From the NCBI RefSeq assembly GCF_002163675.1, contig NZ_CP019334.1:1250001-1314000 (forward strand): 64,000 nt of DNA. Reading direction: 5' to 3'. A program made the position numbers and the translations under genes. Below are positions 7,729 through 15,763 of this stretch, piece after piece. The notes beneath the pieces were generated by a model. It searched no databases, had not been told where the DNA came from, and was given only the letters and a program-made list of their open reading frames with translations. The stretch is from Polaribacter sp. SA4-12 (GTDB lineage Bacteria > Bacteroidota > Bacteroidia > Flavobacteriales > Flavobacteriaceae). Positions within the stretch are counted from its first letter, which is position 1, and every line of letters starts with the position of its first letter.

Positions 7729-8673
7729 ATGAGTTCTTCTATTCTACATATAACCAATGGAGATAGTACTACAAACTATCTAAAAAAACTTCATTTTTCA
7801 GGAGATTTTATTACCTGGAGAGAAATGTTGTGTGAAGGAAAAACAACAACAGATGTTGGTAGTGAAACCTTCTGGAAAAACAGATTTTCTTTTTTAAAAT
7901 CTTCCTATAATATTAGTAAAAAAAAGTTTATTAATTACACACTTAAAGAATACAGAAACCTCTGTAATAAAAAAGAAACCAAAGAAATAGTGTTGTGGTT
8001 TGAGCACGATTTATTTTGTCAAATTAACATGATTGCTGTTATTAGTTGGTTAAAAAAATACAGAAAAGGATATCATATTTCTTTAGTTTGTAGTGGAAAA
8101 ATAAAAGGTTCAAAAAAACTAAAAGGTTTGTCTGAACTTACTGAGAATCAAATTCATCAACATTACAAAAATAGAGTAGATTTAACACAAGATGATATTG
8201 AGTACGCAGACTATATTTGGGAATTATATTGTTCTGATAGTCCATTAAGGTTAGAAGCTGTTTATAAGTTTAACCCAATGTCACCATTTCAATATTTAGC
8301 AGCAGCTATAGAAGCACATTTATTAAGATTTCCTTCCATTAAAAATGGCTTAAATTCAATTGAAAATACAATTTTAGAAACTGCAAATACACACCAACTT
8401 TCATCTAAAGATGAATTAGTTCATAAATTATTAAAAAACCAAACTACCTATGGTTTTGGAGATATCCAATACGAACACCAAATAGAACAATTACAAAAGT
8501 TATTTACTTCTTTTAATCCTGTAAAATTATCTCGAAAAGGCAAAAAAGTATTAGAAAACCAAATGAATTTTTATAGTGAACTTCGTGATGAAAATTCGTA
8601 TCTTGGTGGAGCAAAAAAATATAGTTTTTTATTCAATAATCAATCCGAAAAACTATTACAAATTACATCATAA
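7729..8673 (+). CDS. DUF1835 domain protein
   Basis: A 314-residue protein. The N-terminus LHITNGDSTTNYLK and the VLWFEHDLFCQINM motif near residue 90 are characteristic of DUF1835. The C-terminal half (about 180-300) is helical and includes LSRKGKKVLENQ, which resembles a winged-helix-like tail. No catalytic function is established for the family. Its stop is three bases before the next gene, so it probably heads a three-gene unit with the phosphorylase and substrate-binding protein. Confidence 0.75.
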   Translation: MSSSILHITNGDSTTNYLKKLHFSGDFITWREMLCEGKTTTDVGSETFWKNRFSFLKSSYNISKKKFINYTLKEYRNLCNKKETKEIVLWFEHDLFCQINMIAVISWLKKYRKGYHISLVCSGKIKGSKKLKGLSELTENQIHQHYKNRVDLTQDDIEYADYIWELYCSDSPLRLEAVYKFNPMSPFQYLAAAIEAHLLRFPSIKNGLNSIENTILETANTHQLSSKDELVHKLLKNQTTYGFGDIQYEHQIEQLQKLFTSFNPVKLSRKGKKVLENQMNFYSELRDENSYLGGAKKYSFLFNNQSEKLLQITS

Positions 8674-8675
8674 AA

Positions 8676-9545
8676 ATGTCTATAAAACAATCCGAACTTA
8701 TCTTAAATCCTGATGGAAGTGTTTATCATCTAAATTTAAGACCAGAGCATATTGCTAAAAATATAATATTTGTTGGCGATCAAGATAGAGTTGATAAAAT
8801 TTCGAAACACTTTGATTCTATAGAGTTTACAACTCAAAAACGTGAATTTAAAACCACAACAGGAACTTATAAAAACAAACGATTTTCAGTAATTTCTACT
8901 GGTATTGGGCCAGATAATATTGATATTGTTGTTAATGAATTAGATGCACTTGTAAACATCGATTTAGAAACAAGAAAACCAAAAGAGAAGCTGACTTCTT
9001 TAAATATTGTTAGAATCGGAACTTCGGGTTCATTACAAGCAGATATTCCTGTAGATTCTTTTGTTATTGGTTCTCATGGTTTAGATTTAAATGGAATGCT
9101 TCACTCCTACCAGATTGATACAATTTCGAATCCTGATATTGAAGATGCATTTGTAAAACACACCAATTGGAGTGCTAAAAAATCATATCCAATTATAATT
9201 GAGAATAGTAAAGAGTTAGAAAATAAATTAAAATCTGACAAAACTTTTCAGGGGATAACTGCCACTGCAGGTGGTTTTTACGGTCCTCAAGGAAGAATTT
9301 TACGTTTAGCGATACAAGACAATGATTTAAACCATAAAATTGATAGTTTCAAATTTAATGAACACAGAATTACCAATTTAGAAATGGAAACATCTGCTAT
9401 TTATGGGTTGTCAAAATTATTAGGTCATAATTCATGTTCTATCAATGCAATTATTGCAAATAGAGCCGATGGTACTTTTAGTGAAAACCCAGGAAAAGTT
9501 GTGGCAGAGTTAATAGAATATGCACTTGAAAAATTAGTTGAATAA
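8676..9545 (+). CDS. Nucleoside phosphorylase (uridine/purine phosphorylase family)
   Basis: A 289-residue enzyme of the PNP/UDP family, which splits nucleosides with phosphate into base and ribose 1-phosphate. The phosphate-binding region GDQDRVDKI, the STGIGPDN loop, the RIGTSGSL motif and the ribose/base-binding NLEMETSAIYGL are all visible. The alignment of motifs is closer to uridine phosphorylase, but the base preference is not certain. It follows the DUF1835 gene by two bases and abuts the next gene. It carries no signal peptide and is cytoplasmic. Confidence 0.85.
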   Translation: MSIKQSELILNPDGSVYHLNLRPEHIAKNIIFVGDQDRVDKISKHFDSIEFTTQKREFKTTTGTYKNKRFSVISTGIGPDNIDIVVNELDALVNIDLETRKPKEKLTSLNIVRIGTSGSLQADIPVDSFVIGSHGLDLNGMLHSYQIDTISNPDIEDAFVKHTNWSAKKSYPIIIENSKELENKLKSDKTFQGITATAGGFYGPQGRILRLAIQDNDLNHKIDSFKFNEHRITNLEMETSAIYGLSKLLGHNSCSINAIIANRADGTFSENPGKVVAELIEYALEKLVE

Positions 9546-10406
9546 ATGACTAACTTAAAAGTTGGTGGAGTTCCAGAACACTTTAATTATCCTTGGTATT
9601 TAACCTTAAAAAACAAAGAATATAGTAAGCAAAATATCAACCTACGTTGGCAAGATTTCCCTGGTGGAACCGGTCAAATGTGTAAAGCCTTAAGAAGTGG
9701 CGAAGTAGATATTGCTATTGTTTTAACAGAAGGTATTATTAAAGATATTGCTGCAGGAAATCCATCTAAAATTGTACAAACATTTGTAAAATCTCCTTTA
9801 ATTTGGGGAATTCATGTAGGTGCAAAATCAACTTTTAAAAATATTGAAGACTTAGAGCATGCAACAATTGCGATTAGTAGATTCGGTTCTGGATCTCACT
9901 TAATGGCAATTGTAAATGCACACAACCAAGGTTGGGATGTTTCAAAGTTAAAGTTTAAAGTAATTGGTAATTTACAAGGCGGAATTGATGCACTTACAAA
10001 TGGTGAAGCAGATTATTTTATGTGGGAACATTTTACTACAAAACCATTGGTAGATAATGGTACTTTTAGAAGAGTTGATGACTGCCCTACTCCATGGCCT
10101 TGTTTTGTGGTTGCTGTTAGAAATGAAGTTTTAGAAAATAATTTTGACGAAGTAAAAAAAGTTTTAGATATTATAAATTATCAAACAAAAGACTTCAAAA
10201 AAATTAATACTATTGATGAAATTCTAGCAAAAAGATACGAGCAACAATTAGAAGACATTCAGCAATGGTTAAAAATTACAGAATGGAATGATGGCAAACC
10301 AATCACAAAAAATTTAGTTACTCGCATACAAAATAAAATGGTGCAGTTTAACGTTATCGAAGAGAAGAAAAATTCAGGTGAGTTCATAAAAAATATGTAC
10401 ATTTAG
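9546..10406 (+). CDS. Periplasmic-binding-protein-like protein without signal peptide
   Basis: A 286-residue protein with the fold pattern of ABC-transporter substrate-binding proteins of the NMT1/SsuA kind. Typical features are LKVGGVPEHFNYPWY at the start, QMCKALRSGEVDIAIV, KSTFKNIEDLEHATIAISRFGSGSH in the hinge region, and GGIDALTNGEADYFMW. The N-terminus has no signal peptide or lipobox, and the ATG directly follows the phosphorylase stop. It is therefore probably cytosolic, perhaps a small-molecule sensor or an enzyme that reuses this fold. No transporter permease or ATPase gene is nearby. Confidence 0.75.
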   Translation: MTNLKVGGVPEHFNYPWYLTLKNKEYSKQNINLRWQDFPGGTGQMCKALRSGEVDIAIVLTEGIIKDIAAGNPSKIVQTFVKSPLIWGIHVGAKSTFKNIEDLEHATIAISRFGSGSHLMAIVNAHNQGWDVSKLKFKVIGNLQGGIDALTNGEADYFMWEHFTTKPLVDNGTFRRVDDCPTPWPCFVVAVRNEVLENNFDEVKKVLDIINYQTKDFKKINTIDEILAKRYEQQLEDIQQWLKITEWNDGKPITKNLVTRIQNKMVQFNVIEEKKNSGEFIKNMYI

Positions 10407-10424
10407 CCTATAAAACCATTATCA

Positions 10425-10565
10425 ATGAAAAAAGTAGTATTTATTGCAGTTTGTATTTTAGGAATCCTTTGTTTTTCTTCTTGTAGAAGCACTTCTAGCT
10501 CTTGTGGGTTAGCAGATAATACAACAACTATTCAAACAACATTAAATCAGATAGATTTTTCTTAA
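10425..10565 (+). CDS. Small lipoprotein (46 residues)
   Basis: An ATG 18 bases past the preceding stop opens 46 codons. The peptide begins with a basic MKK, has a hydrophobic stretch and a lipobox-like CFSSC, and continues with a short Ser/Thr-rich tail containing one more cysteine. A strong terminator follows 33 bases later, which supports a real transcribed end. Many flavobacterial operons end in such tiny lipoproteins. Function is unknown. Confidence 0.55.
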   Translation: MKKVVFIAVCILGILCFSSCRSTSSSCGLADNTTTIQTTLNQIDFS

Positions 10566-10597
10566 AACCTACTTGATTCTTAATTTCAAATTCAATG

Positions 10598-10623
10598 AAT
10601 CCGCTTTTTAGCGGATTTTTTTT
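10598..10623 (+). terminator. Rho-independent terminator after small lipoprotein
   Basis: The stem pairs AATCCGC with GCGGATT around a 6-base loop, followed by several T. It closes the transcription unit that starts with the DUF1835 gene or earlier. Confidence 0.85.
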
Positions 10624-10742
10624 ATGCTTTAATTTACTGAAAAGCAAAACATTAAACTAACTTTAAGTAAACAATTTCATAAAACTCACCTTACCTTTTT
10701 TTCATAATTATTTTACCCAAACAAAACATTAGACTTGTATGT

Positions 10743-10770
10743 TTGAGAAACTTTAATACAAATACTTTTG
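10743..10770 (+). promoter_or_regulatory. Flavobacterial-type promoter for the LpxH-like/glycosyltransferase pair
   Basis: TTG at 10743-10745 and TACTTTTG at 10763-10770 are separated by 17 bases. This matches the Flavobacterium consensus TTG-N17-23-TAnnTTTG. The next gene starts 100 bases downstream. The rest of the 246-base spacer after the terminator shows nothing else I can name. Confidence 0.55.
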
Positions 10771-10869
10771 TCTACTGTTTCCTCAAAAATTATCATTCTT
10801 ATAAAAATTATTAATAACACAAGTATTAATAAGGAAAGAATAAACCTCTTTACTAATCTTTTTTTTTAA

Positions 10870-11748
10870 ATGAAAAAACAAAAAAAACGTACGTTAGATT
10901 ATGTCGTAATTTCAGATGTACATTTAGGTACTTATGGCTGTAGAGCTACTGAGTTATTAAATTACTTAAAAACAATTCAACCAAAAGTATTGATTTTAAA
11001 TGGCGACATTATTGACATTTGGCAATTTAACAAACATTACTTTCCTAAGTCTCATATGAGTGTAATTAAGCATATTACCACACTATTATCTAAAGGAACT
11101 GAAGTTTATTACATCACAGGAAATCATGATGAAATGTTACGGAAGTTTAAAGGTTTCCAATTAGGAAACTTTAAAATTTTAAACAAACTCATTTTAAATA
11201 TTGATGATAAAAAAGCATGGATATTTCACGGAGATGTTTTTGATGTAACCATGCAACATTCTAAATGGCTGGCAAAATTAGGTGGAAAAGGATACGATGT
11301 TTTAATCCTTATAAACACTTGCATAAACTGGTTAAGCAATCTTTTAGGTTATGGTAAATTATCCCTTTCTAAAAAGATAAAAAACAGTGTAAAAAGCGCC
11401 GTTAAGTTTATTAATAATTTTGAAAAAACGGCTTCGGATATTGCTATTGAAAATGATTATAACTATGTAATCTGTGGACATATTCATCAACCAGAAATAA
11501 AAGAAATTACAACTCCAAAAGGAAAAACGATGTATTTAAATTCTGGAGATTGGGTAGAGAATTTAACAGCATTAGAATATACAGATCAAAAGTGGAATTT
11601 GTATGAATATGCAAATGATGAAATAGCCAAAAAAAATGAAAAAAAGTTAAGCAAAAAAGAATTAAAGATTTTAAACAAAGAAGGAAAAAGTAATTTTCTA
11701 TTTGAAGAGTTATTAAAGGAGTTTGATATTCAAAAACCACTAAAATAA
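10870..11748 (+). CDS. Metallophosphoesterase, UDP-2,3-diacylglucosamine diphosphatase (LpxH)-like
   Basis: A 292-residue calcineurin-type phosphoesterase. The metal-binding motifs are complete: SDVHLG (Asp16, His18), LNGDIIDIW, TGNHDEM, FHGDVFD and CGHIHQPE. The family is annotated as LpxH-like, the lipid A pathway enzyme that releases UMP from UDP-diacylglucosamine. The C-terminus extends about 40 lysine-rich residues beyond the catalytic core. It sits five bases before a glycosyltransferase gene, so the two probably act on the same lipid. Whether it is the true LpxH of this organism cannot be settled from the window. Confidence 0.8.
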   Translation: MKKQKKRTLDYVVISDVHLGTYGCRATELLNYLKTIQPKVLILNGDIIDIWQFNKHYFPKSHMSVIKHITTLLSKGTEVYYITGNHDEMLRKFKGFQLGNFKILNKLILNIDDKKAWIFHGDVFDVTMQHSKWLAKLGGKGYDVLILINTCINWLSNLLGYGKLSLSKKIKNSVKSAVKFINNFEKTASDIAIENDYNYVICGHIHQPEIKEITTPKGKTMYLNSGDWVENLTALEYTDQKWNLYEYANDEIAKKNEKKLSKKELKILNKEGKSNFLFEELLKEFDIQKPLK

Positions 11749-11753
11749 TATTT

Positions 11754-12767
11754 ATGAAAATACTATATGCGATTCAAGGTACTGGAAATGGTCATTTAAC
11801 AAGAGCTAAAGAAATTATACCTATTCTTCAAGAAAAAGGTGAATTAGATATTTTAATTAGCGGAAATGAAAATAATTTAGAATTAGGTTTCTATGTCAAA
11901 TACAATTTAAAAGGTTTAAATTTTACATTTGGTAAAAAAGGAGGCATTGACTTTTTGCAAAGTTTTAAGAAGATGAAATTACGCCGTTTTTACAAAGAAA
12001 TAAAGAAGCTACCAATAAAAGATTATGACTTAATTATAAACGATTTTGAACCAATTTCAGCTTGGGCAGCAAAATTAAACAAAGTAAATATTATTTCTTT
12101 AAGTCACCAAAATGCTGTTTTAGATGCTGCCTCTCCTAAATATGGAAAATATAAGTTTGAAAAATATATTTTAAAATACTACGCACCTTCTAATGTACGT
12201 TTTGGTTTTCACTTTAAACCTTATAGTTCAGCAACTTTTACACCAATTATTAGGAAGAAGATTAGAACTACAAAAATAAGTAACAAAGGCCATATTACTG
12301 TTTATCTACCTTCTTATAAAGTTGATAAAATTGTAAAAATATTATCTAAAATACCTATTGTAAAATGGCATATATTTTCTAAAGAAGTTAACCGTTTAAT
12401 CTTTAAAAAAAACATTATAATCTACCCAATTAATGAATTCGATTTTATAAAAAGTATGAGTTCTTCTGCAGGTGTTCTTTGTGGTGCAGGTTTTGAAACA
12501 CCTTCTGAAGCTTTGTATCTTAAGAAAAAACTGATGGTTATACCAATGAAAAACCAATATGAACAACAATGTAATGCATTAGCTTTAAAAGAAATGGGCG
12601 TTTCTGTCATCAAAAAATTAAATAGAAGGAGAATTCTTGAAATTGCAAAATGGATTCATTCAAATTCTTTTATTGAGGTCGCATATCCAGACACCACAGA
12701 AGAAATCATAGAAGCAATTTTATTACCCTATTACAATCAAACAGTTTTACCTACCATTTTATCGTAG
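11754..12767 (+). CDS. Glycosyltransferase, MurG/UGT-like (GT-B)
   Basis: A 337-residue protein with the N-terminal IQGTGNGHLTRAKEI loop typical of GT-B enzymes of the MurG/UDP-glycosyltransferase type. A C-terminal nucleotide-sugar-binding region (SSAGVLCGAGFETPSEAL) is followed by MKNQYEQQCNALAL. It starts five bases after the LpxH-like gene and is surely co-transcribed with it. A role in adding a sugar to a membrane lipid is likely, but donor and acceptor are unknown. Its last 17 bases overlap the end of the convergent ung gene. Confidence 0.8.
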   Translation: MKILYAIQGTGNGHLTRAKEIIPILQEKGELDILISGNENNLELGFYVKYNLKGLNFTFGKKGGIDFLQSFKKMKLRRFYKEIKKLPIKDYDLIINDFEPISAWAAKLNKVNIISLSHQNAVLDAASPKYGKYKFEKYILKYYAPSNVRFGFHFKPYSSATFTPIIRKKIRTTKISNKGHITVYLPSYKVDKIVKILSKIPIVKWHIFSKEVNRLIFKKNIIIYPINEFDFIKSMSSSAGVLCGAGFETPSEALYLKKKLMVIPMKNQYEQQCNALALKEMGVSVIKKLNRRRILEIAKWIHSNSFIEVAYPDTTEEIIEAILLPYYNQTVLPTILS

Positions 12768-13413
12768 CTTTTTGTGATTTTTGTAAAAACGCATTCGTTT
12801 TAGAAAAATGTTTACTTCCAAACCAACCTCTCCAAGCTCCTAATGGTGATGGATGTGGAGCTGTAAGAATTGTATGTTTTTCAACATCAATCAATTTCGT
12901 TTTACTTTCAGCAAATTTACCCCAAAGTAAAAAAACAACATTTTCTTTTTCTTTAGAAATCTGTTTAATCACTTCGTCTGTAAAAGTTTCCCAACCTTTT
13001 TTCTGATGACTTCCAGCTTCATGTGCTCTTACTGTCAATGTTGCATTTAACAATAAAACGCCTTGTTCTGCCCATTTTTCTAAGTTTCCACTTTCTGGAA
13101 TTTCTTGATTTAAATCAGTCGCAATCTCTTTAAAAATATTTTTTAAAGAAGGAGGATGTTTTATTCCGTCTTTTACAGAAAAACACAATCCATTTGCTTG
13201 GTTTTTGTCATGATAAGGATCTTGACCAATAATAACCACTTTTAAATCATCGAGAAAACAAAAATTAAACGCAGCAAAAATTTCGTCTTCTTTTGGAAAA
13301 CACTCCTGATTTGCATATTCAGAAACCACAAAATTGGTTAAATCTTTAAAATAGGGTTTATCAAATTCCTGCTGTAAAATATTTTTCCAAGATTCTGAAA
13401 GGTTTCTTTGCAT
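12751..13413 (-). CDS. ung: Uracil-DNA glycosylase
   Basis: A 220-residue family 1 uracil-DNA glycosylase that removes uracil from DNA to start base excision repair. The catalytic water-activating motif GQDPYHD, the LLLNATLTV strand, the LLWGKFA segment and the minor-groove loop HPSPLGAWRGW are all intact. Length is as expected. It is convergent with and slightly overlaps the glycosyltransferase gene, and it is divergent from mutS2 with only 16 bases between start codons. Promoters of both must therefore lie partly inside the other gene's 5' end. Confidence 0.95.
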   Translation of the reverse strand: MQRNLSESWKNILQQEFDKPYFKDLTNFVVSEYANQECFPKEDEIFAAFNFCFLDDLKVVIIGQDPYHDKNQANGLCFSVKDGIKHPPSLKNIFKEIATDLNQEIPESGNLEKWAEQGVLLLNATLTVRAHEAGSHQKKGWETFTDEVIKQISKEKENVVFLLWGKFAESKTKLIDVEKHTILTAPHPSPLGAWRGWFGSKHFSKTNAFLQKSQKATIKW

Positions 13414-13429
13414 TCTTTGTTATTTTTGC

Positions 13430-15658
13430 ATGAATCTCAAAGATAGTACATTGAACAAAAGTATATCAAAAAAAACATTACAAGATCTCGAATTTACAAC
13501 AGTTTTAAAACATGTTGCAGAATATTGTATCTCTGGTTTAGGGAAAGAACAGGTGCTCGAAATTGAACCAATTAGCAATAAAAAAACGTTGTTTAAAGAG
13601 TTATATTTAGTTAATGAATATGTATCTTCTTTCGAAAGCGAAAATAGAGTTCCAAATCATAATTTTGATAATATTATAGAAAGTGTAAAACGCTTAGCTA
13701 TAGAAAATAGTTTTATAGAAACAGACGCTTTTTTAAAAATAGCAACTACTTCTCTTACTGTTAACGAACTAATTAAGTTTTTTAAAAAATTCAAAATTCA
13801 GTTTCCTACATTTTTTGAGCTTTCACAAGAAATAGAATTCACCACTTTTGTCGATGATGAAATAAAAAAGGTTATTGACATTTCTGGAGAAGTAAAAAAC
13901 AATGCATCAGAAACCTTAAAACAAATAAGAAAAGATATAAATAACGTTAGAGGAAAAATTGGGGCTAGTTTTTCTAGTGCTTTATCTAAATCTATTGCTT
14001 CTGGTTATTTAGATGATATTAAAGAAACTGTTGTAGACAATCAACGTGTTTTAGCCGTTTCTGCAATGCATAGAAAAAAAGTTGCTGGTAGTTTACTAGG
14101 CGCTTCAAAGTCTGGAAACATCGTTTATATTGCTCCACAAGCAACACTTTCTTATTCAAGAGAATATCAAAACTTAATTTATGATGAAAAACAGGAGATT
14201 GTAAAAATTTTACGTGATTTATCAGCTACAATTCGTCCTTCTGTTTTTTTAATTGAAGAATATATTGCTTTTTTAATTCATACTGATATTGTTGGTGCTA
14301 AGGCAAAATATGCACAAGAAATGAATGCTATTTTACCAAAAATATCAAATGAAAAGAAAATATTATTTAAAAATGCGTATCATCCCATTTTATGGAAAAA
14401 AAATAAAGAGCAAAACTTAAATACAGTTGCTCAATCTATAGAATTGAATGAGAAACAACAAATTATTGTTATTTCTGGTCCTAATGCTGGTGGAAAAAGT
14501 ATTACGCTTAAAACAATTGGTTTACTACAAGTAATGATACAAAGTGGAATCTTAATCCCTGTAGATGAACGCAGTCAAACTTATATTTTCGATGCTATTT
14601 TAACAGATATCGGAGATAACCAATCTATTGAAAATCAATTAAGTACTTATAGTTATAGATTGAAAAATATGCGTAATTTTTTACGTAGATGTAATGAGAG
14701 TACTTTGTTTTTAATTGATGAATTCGGTACAGGATCTGACCCTGAATTAGGTGGTGCTTTGGCAGAAATTTTCTTAGAAGAGTTTTATCATAAAAAAGCA
14801 TTCGGAATTATAACAACCCACTACTCTAATTTAAAAGTGTTAGCAAACGAATTAGAAAACGTTACCAATGCAAACATGCAATTTGACGAACGCAGTTTAG
14901 AGCCTTTGTACAAACTTTTTATTGGACAAGCAGGTAGCTCTTTTACTTTTGAAGTTGCACAGAAAAACGGAATTCCGTTTAGTATTATCAACAAAGCAAA
15001 AAAACGTGTAGAAACAGAAAAAATACGCTTAGATAAAACGATTTCTAAATTACAAAAGGAACGTAATAGACTGCAAAAAAACTCTGATAATTTAGAGAAC
15101 CAACATTCAAAAGGTCAAAAGCATATAGATAATTTGCAAGAAAAAGAGCAACGTATGCAAGATAAATTATCTGGTTTTCAAGAATTGTATGACCAAAACC
15201 AAAAAATGCTTTCATTAGGTAGAAAAACAAATGAACTGCTTAATAAATACTTTCAAACCAATAACAAAAAGGAGTTAAATACTAATTTTAATAAATGGGT
15301 TGCAGATTTAAAAGTTAAGCAGATAAAGAAAAAACCTTTAGAACTTAAAACCAAAGCTCAAAAACAAAAAGCTAAAGTTGAAGAAAAAAAACAGCAAGAA
15401 ATTATTAAAAAAGTAGAAAAAGAGGTTTTACAAAAGGTAGTAGAAGTTAGAAAAGAAAAGAAAATAGAGGAAGCTAAAATAGCTAAAGAAAAGTCTTTAT
15501 ACATTTACCAAATTAACGACCGAGTTCGAATTATAGATTCTAATTCTATAGGTACTATTGATAAAATTGAAAGAAAAAGTGTCACTATTAATTATGGTAT
15601 TTTTACAACAAAAACTTCTCTCGAAAAGATAGAATTGGTTGAAAAAGCTAAAAAATAA
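13430..15658 (+). CDS. mutS2: MutS2-type ATPase without Smr domain
   Basis: A 742-residue MutS2-family protein. The N-terminal core begins TLQDLEFTTVLKHVAEYC. The ATPase has Walker A GPNAGGKSIT and Walker B LFLIDEFGTGSDPELGGA, then TTHYSNLK. A long lysine/glutamate-rich coiled coil (about residues 515-680) follows, and the protein ends in a small KOW-like domain (YQINDRVRIIDSNSIGTIDKIE). The C-terminal Smr nuclease domain found in Bacillus MutS2 is absent. A TATTTTTG box lies immediately before the ATG, so translation could begin at a slightly later start. Known roles of the family are recombination control and ribosome rescue. Confidence 0.88.
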   Translation: MNLKDSTLNKSISKKTLQDLEFTTVLKHVAEYCISGLGKEQVLEIEPISNKKTLFKELYLVNEYVSSFESENRVPNHNFDNIIESVKRLAIENSFIETDAFLKIATTSLTVNELIKFFKKFKIQFPTFFELSQEIEFTTFVDDEIKKVIDISGEVKNNASETLKQIRKDINNVRGKIGASFSSALSKSIASGYLDDIKETVVDNQRVLAVSAMHRKKVAGSLLGASKSGNIVYIAPQATLSYSREYQNLIYDEKQEIVKILRDLSATIRPSVFLIEEYIAFLIHTDIVGAKAKYAQEMNAILPKISNEKKILFKNAYHPILWKKNKEQNLNTVAQSIELNEKQQIIVISGPNAGGKSITLKTIGLLQVMIQSGILIPVDERSQTYIFDAILTDIGDNQSIENQLSTYSYRLKNMRNFLRRCNESTLFLIDEFGTGSDPELGGALAEIFLEEFYHKKAFGIITTHYSNLKVLANELENVTNANMQFDERSLEPLYKLFIGQAGSSFTFEVAQKNGIPFSIINKAKKRVETEKIRLDKTISKLQKERNRLQKNSDNLENQHSKGQKHIDNLQEKEQRMQDKLSGFQELYDQNQKMLSLGRKTNELLNKYFQTNNKKELNTNFNKWVADLKVKQIKKKPLELKTKAQKQKAKVEEKKQQEIIKKVEKEVLQKVVEVRKEKKIEEAKIAKEKSLYIYQINDRVRIIDSNSIGTIDKIERKSVTINYGIFTTKTSLEKIELVEKAKK

Positions 15659-15763
15659 TATAAAAAACTAGTATTACTTTTTTTACGAACTTAAAATATT
15701 TTCATATATTAGCATAAATATTAAAATACTTTAAGTTTTTTAATACCCTAAATTAATTACTTT

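Noticed and set aside
10815..10835. Third copy of the GTATTAATA operator before the LpxH-like gene
   Set aside because: Only one side of the palindrome and none of the CC flank match, and the distance to the promoter is different; chance is likely in AT-rich DNA.
15735..15750. TTAATACCC half-site before the CUB/TSP3 protein
   Set aside because: It is a half-site only and shows no matching spacing to a -7 box.
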